From: Alnus glutinosa
Lineage: Eukaryota; Streptophyta; Magnoliopsida; Fagales; Betulaceae
Direction of reading: 5' to 3'
Assembly (NCBI RefSeq): GCF_958979055.1
Contig: NC_084898.1
Location: forward strand, 382,001 to 446,000
DNA: 64,000 nt
A program made the position numbers and the translations under genes. Of the stretch, positions 46,561 through 59,159 are shown piece after piece (position 1 is the first letter of the stretch; the number at the start of each line of letters is the position of its first letter). The notes beneath the pieces were generated by a model, which was not told the DNA's origin, did not search any database, and saw only the letters and a list, made by a program, of their open reading frames with translations.

Positions 46561-47865
46561 TGACTTTAAACTTGATAAAAAAAAAAAAAAAAAAAAAACA
46601 AAAACAAAAACAAAAACAAAAACAAAAAAGTGTGGTTGAAATTAAAAAGAAAATGAGGGTTCAAATTCCTTGGTGATATCAAAAAGAAAAAAGAGAGAAG
46701 ATTATGTTAGCTCAAATTAATCTTTAATTTGTTTGGACACTTTGTCATGTATTTTTTGGTGATGTAAGACACTTTAACACGCTTCTTCACGTGTGGTAAC
46801 TTTCGTCAAACATGTGTTCAACATCGAGAAGGAAAGGCTCATCATTGTCCAAAAAACCTGCTCTTATACAATGTAAAAGTCTATGGACCTTACCCACTCT
46901 CAAAAGATACCTTGAGAGTGGAGGGGTGTCAATGATTTATAAAGCTTCCAAGTCATATATCTCTTAACAATATGAGACAGTACTTTAACAGTTTCAGAAC
47001 TCGATCCCTTGGTTTAATGGTTGACATTATCTATTCCTCAATTTATTTGTCTTTTTTTTTTTTTTTTTTTGGGTAGAGATCAAGTAGTTATAGATAAACC
47101 AAAAGTTTAAGTCAAATGAATTTAAAATTCAAAAGAAAAAAAAAAAAATCATATAATGACTTATGTTTATCATTACAACTCAACATCCATGTAAACCACT
47201 AAACCATTCGCACTTGCTCTACAATATATATACCCATATATTCAAAGCAATAAAAAGACCAAATCTAAACCATGACTTGAATTACCAAATTAAAAAATAA
47301 TAATAACAAAAAGTTCAACCTTCAGGCCTTCACGACCGGAGGGAACATGACGAGGTGATACAAAAAGCTCATCCACCAAATGCCATCACGAAGAGCTCGA
47401 TTGAGTGTGTGATTTTTTTTAAAATATTTAAAATTACAAATATCGGGAGAGTTTACTTTTTTGAAATTATGTTTGAATGGTTTAGAAAATTTGAGACAAA
47501 ATTAGAAAAAACTTGAAAAAATCTTAGTAGAATTTGAATTTTTTTTAAAAAAATATTTGAAATATAGAAATCACCCAAACATGCCCCAAACTTATGTACG
47601 GACGGTATTTGTGAACGACAAAATATATAAACTTGACTCGGCCTTGGTCGCCTGCAAAATCGAATGTATCATGTCAATCCAAATAACAAAAAAAATCTAT
47701 CAATATTAATTTGGTCATTATAATTAGATCTTGCTGTCGCGAAACATCAAATCTAACAATCTCAATCACCTCGCAAGCTAGGTGATTAGTGATTGTGTCG
47801 AGAGGGTGTTTTGATTGATGTGACAATGATACATCAACTAGTAAAATGCACATGCAAGTAACATG

Positions 47866-48818
47866 CACTACAAAAAAAAATCACATTTTCTTGACTGTTT
47901 TTTTCTAGACGGTTTTCAAATTATAGTTTTATAGATGATTTTTTAAAAACCGTCTCTAAATTTAGAGATTAAAAACCGTCTAGAAATTAATATTCAAATT
48001 TATTTAGAGACGGTTTTTTTTTTCAAACCGTCTTCTTTTGAAACTGTCTGTAACATTTTTTTTTTCTTCCTTTTCTTTTCTTGTTTTCTTCTTCTTCTTT
48101 TTTTGTTCCCTTTTTTTTTTCTTTTTTTCTTTTTTTTTCCTGTTTCTTTCTTTTTAAAACACATCGTTCGATCTTCTTCCTCTGCAGGTTCGAAAAAACC
48201 CATCTCTCTCTCAAAGCTCTCTTTGTTCTTCTTCCTCTCTCCGGCCGACGATTGAAGACAGACGTCGATGGCATCTGGACGGTCGGCAAGAAAGGGATGC
48301 GCGACGGGATCTCGCGACGGTTTTCAGCCGGATATGTCAAACCTACGTCGGTGTACGTGCGTGGGTTTGACAGATCCGGCCGAAACCCACACTCAGCCGG
48401 ATCTGTGGCCAGAATACAGAGAGAGATCCGGCCAGTTCTCTCTTCCTCTCTCTTTCTCTCCCCCCTCCAGCCCCTCCTCGTCACCACTCTCTTCCAAACC
48501 ACCGGACGGATCTAAGCGTGCTCATAACAATCTTTGTTTTTTTTTTGGGGGGGGGGGGGGTTTGGATTGTAATTTAAAAAAATTGTTTAAAACAAAAAAA
48601 AAAAAAAAACAAAACAAAAACAAAATCTGGACGGTTTTTCTCAAACTATCTGGAATTGCGGACGGTTTGACCCAAACCGTCCATAACCCGAATTAGCGAC
48701 ACATTTTCTTGAACAGTTTGAAACCGTCAAGTAAATCGTCTGAACCTTTTTCTAGACGGTTTTTTTCCAATTTCTTGACTGTTTGAAACCGTCCAGAATT
48801 CATGATTTTTTTGTAGTG
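47866..48818. mobile_element. Non-autonomous CACTA transposon
   Basis: Begins CACTACAAAAAAAAATC and ends TTTTTTTGTAGTG, flanked on both sides by ATG, a 3-bp target duplication as expected for CACTA (En/Spm). Both ends carry many copies of GACGGTTT/AAACCGTC, the expected subterminal repeats. The GC-rich middle (about 48180-48520) contains overlapping open frames and an inverted pair around 48328-48382 (GCCGGATATGTCAAACC against its reverse complement). No transposase. The 953-bp length fits a deletion derivative. Confidence 0.9.
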
Positions 48819-50466
48819 ATGATGCGTGATTTCTGATAGAAGTATGAAAAATATGGATGAATGTAGAAATAGAATGGAAGATGATCGATATTAATGATAT
48901 TCCACTTAAGGTAGGAATCACCGTAAACACAAGGATTGCTTATATCTTTTCTGCCCTTCTCCTAGCTATCCCTTTCCTTAAATAAACCAACTACGTTTAC
49001 TACTCCTAACATGTCTCTCAACCCCTCTAATCATTATTGAAAGATAAACATATATAGTCTAGAAAGATAAAGATAAGCATATTCTAGAAACATAAAGATA
49101 AACATAATCTAGCTATCCATTTAGATGCTTAATCCAAGTAACGTGGATTAGCCTCCTAACCTTGAGGGACCGGTTCTATCATAACATTACTCCAATAAAA
49201 TTCTCTTTCTTAAATTTTTTTTTCTTGGACGAATAATTCTCTTTCTTAAATCTTGTACTTTTGGAATTATCATATTCTCACACCATATGTGGGAAGCCTT
49301 AAAAACCACTCAAACGCTTTGGATAATTTCATCTTAATTCGGTTCAAGGAAGCCGAGAAGTGGTAGTGGCCAACTCAAAATTTACTTGAACACATTGATA
49401 TTATATTAATTTTTTTTTTTTTTTAACATTTGTTATTCGAATTGTTAGTAATTAAAACAACAAAATTGTTAGAAATTTCTATCCCTAACCAAGATAGCTT
49501 TCTCCATCTATATTTGTTTGTTTTAATTTTTTTTCTTTCATTATAGATGCACTAATTAATAGCAAGATGTGTATGTTTTAGACAGCGTCGAGCTTAGGCA
49601 AAACACCAAATTTTCAAGCCCCATCGTACCTTGGGCTCCAATCAAAGCATCTTTCATGTTTTTTTGACCCTAGTCAAAGAATCTTCCATTTTCCCTAAAA
49701 AAAAAAAGCATAGTTTGGACAATCCCAACAATAGTTGATTTGAATTTGAGGGATTACACAACCCACTTCTATTCTTCAAGAATTCTACTTATTTTAACAC
49801 ATATTTATCACATCCGTAACGTATTTTAATTGATTAACATAATATCAACCGGTATAATATAAGTGTAATGAATGAGTATAAAGAAAATTATTACTTTAAT
49901 AATTTAAGGATGAATAATATTTGGGGCTTCGGTCGTTAGGTAGTTTGAGGTTGCCAACTTGCCACAAAGGCAAAACTCTTGTGCTGTTCAAGGGTCAAAA
50001 GTTACCCATTCACATTGGATTGAGATCACTCTTTGGCTTATTAGACATAATAATAATAATAATTAATCAACGAAAAAGTAAAGAAAAAGAAAGTGTAGCA
50101 CGGCACGATGAGTGCCTTAGCGAGCAAGAAACGTTGGAGTCGGTGATGGCCGGTGTTGTTCATTGTTGCCTTGTTGGGTGGGTAAGGGTTGAGCGTGAGA
50201 ATTTCGTCTCCAAAGTTGAGATCGATGAATAAGAATTAATTAGAGAATAAAGAATAAAGAAACTAATTAAGATTAATTAGAATATCAATTAGATCGAAGC
50301 AGGTGCTTACATATACCCATCAGAATCAATGAATCAAGATGAATCGATCATCAAAGAATGAGCGCTAAATTTCAAAACTTTGTATATATGCTCCTATCAC
50401 TATATCCAGCCATACCAACACATTCATATGGCGCAATTAATAAAATAAAATAAAAAGGCTAATTAA

Positions 50467-50733
50467 TTAATAAGAAGAGACGATGGTCTCGAAACAGTTC
50501 AGCCCATCCAACTCCGGCGCGAACCGCGGGGTCTTCTTCCGCGGCTGTTGCTTCTTGTTCACGTTCTCTGCAGCTTTCTTGGGAACCCCATCATGCTGCG
50601 ACTTGACGCCGCCAGTAGCAGTAGAATCAGTACTCTGGCCGGCCTTGGGGGCAGAAGGGAAGAAGGAGGCCTTCACCGTTTGACCGAGGACCTCAGCAAA
50701 CAAGACGTCGAAGGAACTGAAGAGGGAATTCAT
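50467..50733 (-). CDS. Small FAPELDGL-motif protein, array copy 5
   Basis: Intronless, 88 aa, the most diverged copy: FDVLFAEVLGQ near the N-terminus, AGQSTDSTATGG in the middle, KKAAENVNKKQQPRKK before the motif. The C-terminal motif FAPELDGLNCFETIV is fully conserved. Start at the first in-frame ATG. Frame intact. Changes fall mainly in the low-complexity middle, so the two ends appear to be under constraint. Function unknown. Confidence 0.85.
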   Translation of the reverse strand: MNSLFSSFDVLFAEVLGQTVKASFFPSAPKAGQSTDSTATGGVKSQHDGVPKKAAENVNKKQQPRKKTPRFAPELDGLNCFETIVSSY

Positions 50734-50830
50734 GGCGGCTTTAAATCGCTGGAACAAATTAACCACAAAAGCAAACGAGTCTGTAAATTGAGAGAGGAAG
50801 GTTTGTGATTGCTTGAGGGGAAGCAAAGGT

Positions 50831-50928
50831 TTTTATAGGTATTAATTAGGAGTCCTTTCCGTTGTTGAGTTGGTAATTCGTAGGTAGCGTGGAAGAAGTG
50901 TGAAGCTTCTCCAAGCTTCAAACACGTG
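50831..50928 (-). promoter_or_regulatory. Core promoter and G-box, array copy 5
   Basis: TATAAAA on the coding strand (50837-50831) and a G-box (50923-50928) within AACACGTGTT, a perfect 10-base palindrome. Confidence 0.65.
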
Positions 50929-52861
50929 TTTAGAAGAAGCGAAAAGACTTTTCCAATCTAAAGCCGCGCGTCTCGGACGGTCAGCGTTGGTTCACGAAAT
51001 TACGAAGGCGTGTGGAGGATGGTCCGCATGAGTCATGAATCACGATGATGACCTTGTCCACGTTTGACTTGAAAATTGAGAAAAAAAAAAAGAAAAAAAA
51101 AAAGAAAAAAAAGTATGGTTGATGACTTGATTTCCACTATCAAAGGCAGCAATTACAAGTCACAGATTTCTAAAAAAATATCATCTTGATCCTGTGGGAC
51201 CGTGTGATTAAATCGAACTGATTTGTATTTATGTTGTGTAATGAGGTTGTCTTTTTGTTCATGTTCATGTACTTTTTTTTTATCTTATATATAATTATAT
51301 TAGCAAAGAAATTACATAAAAAAATATATATATATAAGGCTGGGCAATCTTAACAAAAAAAAAAATCTTGAACTAACTTTAATAGTGTAGATAAACAAAA
51401 AATAAAAGAGAATACATTAAATGAATGATGCGGTACTATATTTTTTTGGCACGAAGACTAAGAAAATTGGTTGTCAATTAAGGCGATTTGGCAAGGTGCA
51501 TTATGAATGGCACAACTGAGAAGCATAAAAAGGGTCACAAACCTTGAAAGGTCCAATAATCTGATATGTAGACCAACAAAGAAACAACGACAGTAACACA
51601 CCCAAAGGTGAACCCCACCACAGTAAATAAGACATTAATTATGGGTAAAATGAAGCTTATGGTGGAGATGATTTTAACAGCCCAAAGCAAATTAAAAACA
51701 CAGAACAAAACACCGACTCATGAAAAGACCTAACGCTTGCAGATGTGGTCGGAAGGAAGATGGCCACCACGAACAACCGACAGCAGTAGCAGGAGAAGGC
51801 TAGGAGGAGGAACGTGGCCACTAAGCGCCGATGAGCGAGATCCACTCGCCAGCGTGTGTAGGCCATGCTTCGATGCGCGAAAGTTCATTGGAGATGCGGT
51901 TGATGTCGGTGCAAATGGAAGATAACGGGAAAGAAACACAGTGGAGTGACACGTGTCGAGCTGGATCTAGCGGAGGAATTGTGATATCAAAAAGAAAAAA
52001 GAGAGGATTCTGTTGGTTAAAATGAGGGTTCAAAATTCAAATTCTTTTATTTGGACACTTGATCGATGGTAATTTTTGTTTCGAAGCTCATCCCTTGATT
52101 TATTGGTTGACCTTATCTATTCCTTATGTAGGGTTCAAGTGGTTATAAATAAACCAAAAGTTTAAGTCAAATGAATGTAAAATTCAAAAAAAAAAATAAT
52201 AATATAATGACTTATGTTTATCATCACAACTCAACATCCATGTAAACCACTAAACCATTCCCACTTGCTCTACAATATATACCCATTTATTCAAAGCTAT
52301 AGAAGACCAAATCAAAACTATGACTTGAATTACCAAATTAAAAAATAATAATAACAAAAAGTTCAACCTCCAGTCCTTCACGATCCACCAAATGCCATCA
52401 CCAAACTTACGTACGTCCGCTATTTGTGAACGACAAAACATATAAACTTGACTTGGCCTCCCACGCCTGCAAAATTGAATGTATCGCGTCAATAAAAAAA
52501 AGAAAAATCCTCCGATATTTAATTTGGCGGTTATGATCGGATCTCGCCGTCACGAAACATCAAATCTAACGGTTCCAATTACCTTACATGGTGGTTAGAG
52601 ATTGCATCGAGAAGGTGTTTTCGACTAATATAACGTTGATACATCAACTAATAAAATGCACGTGCGAGTAGGATTACTCAAATAAAATCCTCTTTCTTCA
52701 ATCTTATATACTTTTGGAATAATCATATTCTCACACCATTCAGAAGAAGCGTTAAAATTCACGCAAACCCTTTGATATTTATTATTCGAATTGTTAATAA
52801 TTAAAACGACAAAGTTGATAGAAATTTTTATGCCAATCCAAGATAGCTTTCACCACAATCA

Positions 52862-52864
<3 letters not shown>

Positions 52865-52900
<36 letters not shown>

Positions 52901-52915
52901 AAGAAAAAAAAAAAG
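52865..52915. repeat. Poly-A tract
   Basis: Long A run with occasional G, flanked by a short duplication of GATAGCTTTCACCAC (52841 and 52915). Confidence 0.9.
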
Positions 52916-53150
52916 ATAGCTTTCACCACCTTTAGATATTTGTTTTAAAACTTAATTTGTTTTTTATTTAATTATAGATGCACTAATTAATTGAAAGATG
53001 TGTAAGCTATTAGACAGCGTCGAGCTTAGGCAAAACACCGAATTTCCAAGTTTCAACTTCCAAGCCCCATCGTACCTTGCGCTCCAATCAAAGCACCTTC
53101 TATTTTTTTAAACCCTAGTCAAAGAATCTTCCATTTTATTCTATATGCAG

Positions 53151-53913
53151 TTATGCACGACTGTGGCACCCACTTACCTTTCCTTCAACGGTTCACATTT
53201 TTTCTGTTCACTAACACCCGCCGCCGCCGCTAGTGGAGCACATATATTGGTTAAAGATATTTGTCATATAAATTTCCTCTAATCTTCCTCTTTATTAAAT
53301 AATTAAATTATTATATATATATTTAACCCCAAAATCAGGAGTTAAATACAAAAAAAATAAAAAATAAAAAATAAAAATAAAAAATTGCACACCCAAACAA
53401 GCCCCTAATTCAGTTAATGGGGTGTTTGGATGAAAGTAATTTTATTTTTATTTTTTTTATAGATAATCCTAAAAGTAATTTGAATATTGAAAAAACTATT
53501 ACAATTTTCACTTCTCTTTCATCATCTCTCTCTCCTCTTTGTCTTTGTTTTATCCCTTCAATTTAATATTTTTATACCTTGAACAGTTTTTCCCTTAGAT
53601 AAATGCTTGCAATAAGAATTAAAATGAATATTAGTAATTTTTTTTTTTCATAAAATTTATGAAATATCATAAATGCGGCGGTAAAAGGGAAGTTGGCCTA
53701 AAAATATATAAATATTGAGAATTTGGGAAATTTTAGAAAATAGGAAGTAATGATTCTAAAATTAGGGTGGTTTGATTTTAAGAGAATTAAATTAATTATA
53801 ATTAACATGATAATTCTAAGTGAGGTCCGGATGTAAAACTAAAATTAAACTCCGTTAAATGAGGGGCGAGGCGTCAGGCGTGGAAAGCAACTAAGCAAGC
53901 CCTGGTTTCTTGA
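53151..53913. other. Between the array and the 82-aa gene
   Basis: AT-rich, no gene seen. Contains a short CCGCCGCCGC run at 53219-53228. Confidence 0.5.
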
Positions 53914-53920
53914 TATAAAA
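53914..53920 (+). promoter_or_regulatory. TATA box of the 82-aa protein gene
   Basis: TATAAAA about 165-170 bases upstream of the ATG. Its 13-base context TATAAAAACGACC is identical to that of array copies 1 and 2 on their coding strand. Confidence 0.6.
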
Positions 53921-54084
53921 ACGACCCCCACAGCCCGAAACGGCCAGAGCACCATAACGAAGCGTGGTCGAGATCCGGATTGGCACTTCGGGTTTCGCCC
54001 AGTAGAAAAGTTGGAGCCCCGAACCGTACTGTTGTTCTTCTGGTTCTCGTCGTCTCGAAGCTTGGCAAAGAAATAAGAGCAGGA

Positions 54085-54462
54085 ATGAAGGGGTCATGTA
54101 CTCTCGTGGCGTCGGTGCTAGCCGCGTCCACCGTCGCTCTCGGCTCCTCTTCCTCCGCGGGAGATCCTGACCCTTCGCCTCATCCCCGGTCCACCGAGGT
54201 ATTTTGAACCTCAATACAAGCCACAATCTTTGAAATACCATGATTGATTTTTCCACAATGTTTTTTCTGAGGTCGTTTGTTGTCGAAAAGTGTTTAAATT
54301 TGATGATTTTTTCAAATTTTTTTCTAGGGATTTTCTTCCAGTTCTTCTTCTTCGGTGAAAAACTGCGCACCCCATTCGCATGGCTCGTCAAATAAGGAGA
54401 AATTCGCGCCGAGATTCGACGGCCTCAGGTTCATCGAGACCTTGGTCACGGCTCACAGATGA
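54085..54462 (+). CDS. Small protein with FAPRFDGLRFIETLV C-terminal motif
   Basis: Two exons, 54085-54198 (38 codons) and 54328-54462 (44 codons plus stop), phase-0 intron with GTATTT donor and TTTCTAG acceptor; 82 aa. The N-terminus is short, hydrophobic and Ser/Ala-rich (LVASVLAASTVALGSSSS), possibly a signal or anchor, then a Pro/Ser/Asp linker, a serine run (FSSSSSSS) and His/Ser-rich stretch, and the terminal motif KFAPRFDGLRFIETLVTAHR. The motif matches the array proteins at F-A-P-x-x-D-G-L-x-x-x-E-T-x-V. Codons are GC-rich compared with the surroundings, suggesting a real coding region. Function unknown. The antisense open frame over the same interval (53891-54391) is judged a shadow. 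Confidence 0.8.
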
Positions 54463-54602
54463 CCGCATAAAACCGTGCTTTTTTGTCTGCGTCTTTACTC
54501 TTTAGATGCTAACTGAGGGTTCGCATGAGGATTTATTCCCATTGATCGCTTCGGCCATTTTTGTTTTTTTTGTGTTATTTTTTTTTTCTTTTTACTTTTT
54601 GG

Positions 54603-54646
<44 letters not shown>

Positions 54647-55089
54647 TCACTTTCTCGTTTAATTGATGGTGTAATATCATTGAACCCAAAAGCGTGAAGG
54701 TCAGTTTTTTTTTTTTTTTTTTTTCTCTTTCTTTTTTTTTTGTGAAATTTATCTGGCCTTCTCGTATGTTGCTATGCTCATGGCATACTATATTATATTA
54801 ACATTATATGACTAAATTGTTTACGTGTGAGTATCTATGGATCCAGCTTTTCTGGCAACGAGTTGTCAATGGGTAATTGATTGCCTGTCAATGGATGAAT
54901 CTTGGTGCCATGAACCTGAAGTGAATTCTAAATGAGGTTAGCTGTTAGCTGTTAGCTGTTTGATTAAATGTTTAACTGGATGCAGCTGGTGTTAGTTGGC
55001 CGCCGGATGCATTGATTGACCTTTTGCCAGCTTCTGAATTGTTTGTGTTACGCCAACTACTCTTTTTGGACCAACTGGCATCTCTTTTT

Positions 55090-55123
<34 letters not shown>

Positions 55124-57359
55124 CGACAGAAGCCATATTAGCGGATTAAAATTAAGAAATTTGACATATTAAATTACATAGACCGTCTTAAGATTGATAG
55201 TCTTTTACCTCTTTTTCGATACGATTTGAACTCGACAAGCAACATTTAGAATTGACAATTTTTTACACGATCCATTATCGATAAACTCAATATGAAATTA
55301 GAGAGTTTTGATTGAAGGGTTGGGTTGAGATTAACTTGTACAGTTTTATATCAATTTTTTGACAAGTTTTTCACTTGACACAGTGAACAAGAATTGCCAT
55401 TCTTATTCATGTTCTTTGTGTGTGTTGTTATGGGACATGTGTTTTAATCGTGTGATGAATCTAATTTTAAAATAAACAAGTGTCACAATCCCAAGAATCG
55501 AATTTCAACTTGAATTGAACTCGATCTTGATTGGCTTTTGGGTGCGGTCAGCACTTGCCTTAAAATATGATTGTCGATCCTGAAGTTCGTCCTCCAACCC
55601 AATAATTAAAGAAAGAAATTGTAATTACATGCAATAGAAGTCTGAAATGGAAATAGAGATATTTACATGCCTCCTGTGTATGCTTTTTTATTTGTATTAT
55701 TAATTAATAATTAATGGTATCGCAATTCATAAAGCAAAAAAGATCCAATTAAGTGTGAAGCGAAAAAGACGGAGGAATATACGAGGACATGAAAAAGAAT
55801 ATACCGGTTGGTGCGGGGTGCAGGTGTAGCGTTAGATGATCGGTGTCACAGAGGAATTCATTTATACGGTCTAGATTTTGTTTTGTTGTAATTAGTAGTT
55901 TTCATGATACCATGTTATTTATAAATTTTAAATGACACAATAAGATATACATATGTAAGCTCATAGTTGTTCATGCAAAGAACATCTACAGTGATTTCAA
56001 GCCACTTTTAGAGAGGAGCTCGTGCAAAATAAGGAAGGGGTCCGTATAAGGTTACCGGTCTGGAGACCGGAGGCACTCAGTCGCCTAAATTAATAAAGTA
56101 TTTGCTTAGAGATAGCAAAACTAGTAAAAAAATGAAAAAAAGAGTCTTTCTCGGTGTGTTAGCGCATGAGAAATATATAATGAAGTGCTTGAAACCTTAC
56201 GCTAGCATGAGAGCCTAATTGGGCTTAGTCTTAGCATGGCCTTGAGTTTTCTTAGCCTTTGGGTTTTAGAGGCGTATTAGTATGTGATATGGTCTTCTAG
56301 TCAGGGTCAACTCAATATATTTTAGAGTCTAGGGCAAGAATTTTAAACAAGGCCTCTAAGGATTTTTTTTATTATTATTTTTTATATTTTTCTATTCTAT
56401 GTGGGAGTTCCAGAGTCTCATAATAGGAGAGAAAATGCATTGTATTTTTGTTGGTATTAATTGTTTTGTTCTTGGGTCTAACTATTTATTTTCTATCAAA
56501 ATTAAAGAGTCTCCAAATAAGAGAATAGATCATACTTCTTTTATTTTTTCAAAACCGTTCCAAATTATGATGGCCCTTTTTTTTTTCTTTTTCAAACAAA
56601 CTTATCATTGTGGCCTTATTCCATTGAGAAAAAACCGTTTTAACTTATGATTAGGCTTTTTTTTTTTTTTTTTTTTATCAAACAAATTTGTCTTTAAGAC
56701 CTTATTCCACTAGAAAAAAAACTATTTTATATTATGATTAGGCTTCTTTTTTTTTCTTTTTTTCAAATAAACCTGTTTTTGGGGGGGGCCTTAGGCAACC
56801 GTCTAACTTGCCTAGTAGTTAACCCGACAGTGCCTTTAGTAGTCCCTCCCATATATATATATATATATATATCACGCACTACCACCTCAATGAGACTCTT
56901 TTCTCAATTAAGTCACTTTTTACTAACTTTACTAACTTTTTACTAACTTTCAGTCTCCGAATTTACAACCTTCTGACAACCTCTTCCTTATTTTGTAGGT
57001 AAAACTCCTTCCTAATGACAACTTGAAGTCATTGTAAATGTTCATTGCATCAACAATAGTCATCAGAGAATTTTAATGAATTATTCACTCATTTTGGAGT
57101 AGCATATGAGATGGACACTGACTTAAAGTCTTAAATCGATCGACTCCTGGTAGCCTTCAAAGCTCACGGTGGCCTGTAACCCATGATGACTATGACATTT
57201 TAAAATCTTTTAGCTGCCATTTTCTTCAAATCACCTCACAGCCACACACTACATTTGTGGTGGACAGACGCAAATGTTATTGGCCACAAGACTGCTTTTT
57301 GGACACAATAACCAGGGTCCTAGCTCCCGTTAAAAAAAGTAAACGGAAGTATTTTCATT
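54463..57359. other. Intergenic, no gene seen
   Basis: 2.9 kb dominated by poly-T tracts (54607-54642, 54705-54723, 55089-55123, 56656-56677) and a TA tract (56851-56872). No coding region or RNA gene recognised. Confidence 0.5.
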
Positions 57360-58091
57360 CAAAAGGTATGTAAAAGGGGAATACAATAAATATTTCTCTA
57401 AATTACAATGGAATTCAAAATCCTCTATTTGTTTAATTACGTTTTACACAAATAAAAATTAAATCAGAATACTTTTAAATTTTTCTATTATAGTTAGAAA
57501 CAGACAGAGACTTGTAATTTTTCAAATACAGAAGATCTTTTTATTAATAACTAGATTTCAGTTACTTTTGTATTTTGTTGATAACTGGAACCGTCCACAA
57601 CTGCTTTAGTAATAGTCATAAACTGTTATTTTAACATACACTTAATTCTGACCATTAGATCGTTATTAATTAATCTCAACCGTTAGATCAAATGTGATTT
57701 AACCTTACAGTTTATTTTGGTGATGGTCCAGTAAACCCAACCACTGGATCTACCTAATAAGCATTTTATGGTTTAGATCAAACCACTAAATCGATCGATC
57801 ATGACCATCCAAAATTAAAAGGTCATGATTAGATCGCTCCGATGCTTCGTGCCAAGTGCGCCACTAGCGCCTTACAGCCCACTGCCACATGCGCGCGCAT
57901 GTGTGTTTGGTGCTTCGCACCGTATTAGAGTATACACGTACAAATATGCATCCAAACATTACTTTAAATGCTTAAAATGTGTTAAGCCTTATAAATGTCA
58001 ACTACATTTTCTCTTTCTTTTTTTTTTTTCATGTGAGACTATTTTTATTAAATACTCTTTAACACATTTCTCTTAAAATACTCTCAAAACA

Positions 58092-58133
<42 letters not shown>

Positions 58134-58140
58134 TTTGAAA
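57360..58140 (-). mobile_element. LTR-like dispersed repeat, copy B
   Basis: Reverse-orientation counterpart of copy A (654-1515). Shared features on the minus strand include GACATTTATAAGGC, the GCGC-rich stretch, AGATCAAATGTGATTTAAC-type phrases, and a TA tract (58098-58130) at the A-equivalent left edge. Diverged from copy A by substitutions and small indels. Confidence 0.5.
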
Positions 58141-59100
58141 ATGGTTCAACAACTTCTCGGTAGAATGGCAGCACAGCCACGACTCCTGTAGGCAAAAACA
58201 CACGTGAGCCACGGGTGCACTAGTCTTACCAAGTAGCTCTGTGAATGACTCAATTTCGGCCACATCACATATAAAAAATTGATGCCTAATCTATTGGGGA
58301 AGTTAGAGCCACTCATGCATTCATATTTTAATGATTAACGTAGTATTACGTAGACTCTCGCATTATTTTATAAACGTAATAATAAGTGTTACGGGTATTA
58401 TCAAACGACTGTTAATATTTAAGTGATTAATGTATGAGTGTTAAGTAGACTATTAATCAATTTTTAAAAGATTTATTAAAAATAAAAAAAAATAAAAAAA
58501 TGGTACGGTGATGATTCAATGGAGGAAAAAAAAAATCAATAAGTTAGGTAATTGGCACTTTTGGTAATTCTCAATTACTAATAAGAAGAAAAAAATCAGT
58601 TAGACGACAGAGATGTCACTATCTTACTAGTTACTCCCCTCTCCACCGTCCGTTTTATGATTTTCAATTTAATAAACGGCATTATATTTGTATTTAAAAA
58701 CTATGACAAAACAAAAAAAATCTGAGAGAAAGCTACTTTGATCGTGACTTGATGGAACGCAGGTAGTTTGTCTGTTTGCTTAAACTGAGACCCGCTCCAG
58801 CCCCCACCTGGCCCACCAGTCAATCAATCTGAACCGCAACGTAAGGGACTAGGATGTCGTTTACTACCGCCACTTGTACCACAGTACCTCTTCTGTGTTG
58901 CGAAAAGAAATATCTACCTCGAGGTGGGTTCCCACATGAATGACCTCGAGTTGTTCAGCATATTTCTATGATCTTGAGCTGCCTGGGAAATGGGACACCA
59001 TTCAACCGCCTAATGGTTGCCACGTGGAATGGTACGAGGGTCGAGGGTGGCAATACATATTCACGATCTTTGGTGGAACACTGGAACACTTCCATTGAGA
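58141..59100. other. GBSS upstream region
   Basis: No gene seen. The last part contains TTGAC-type and CCACGTGG-like motifs (GCCACGTGGAA at 59019-59029) that may belong to the GBSS promoter. No convincing TATA box was pinned down. Confidence 0.4.
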
Positions 59101-59159
59101 GCTGACCTGACAAATATCAGCAACTAAGACTGAGGGACTCACTCTTGCCTTTCAACCTT

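Larger units (their letters stand above)
45721..49699. repeat. Array unit 4 (no coding gene)
   Basis: Left block (45750-46090), an internal duplication, a degenerate hAT-like sequence, an upstream-region remnant (46410-46560) and a right part (47080-49690) that matches unit 5's 52080-53140, interrupted by a CACTA element. The small-protein coding region is absent. Confidence 0.7.
49700..53150. repeat. Array unit 5
   Basis: Left block (49709-49960), uninterrupted TTCAAGGGTCAAAAG site (no hAT insertion), gene copy 5 and promoter (50467-51070), a diverged counterpart of the right-hand block (about 51470-51960), and a right part matching unit 4. More diverged from units 1-3 than they are from each other. 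Confidence 0.75.

Noticed and set aside
48081-48696. Long overlapping frames on both strands near 48.3 kb as a possible gene
   Set aside because: They lie wholly within a CACTA element, overlap each other in several frames and run into homopolymers.
53891-54391. 166-codon open frame antisense to the 82-aa gene
   Set aside because: It crosses the intron and both exons of the plus-strand gene, which has proper splice sites, a TATA box and a conserved motif. The antisense frame shows only basic low-complexity sequence.
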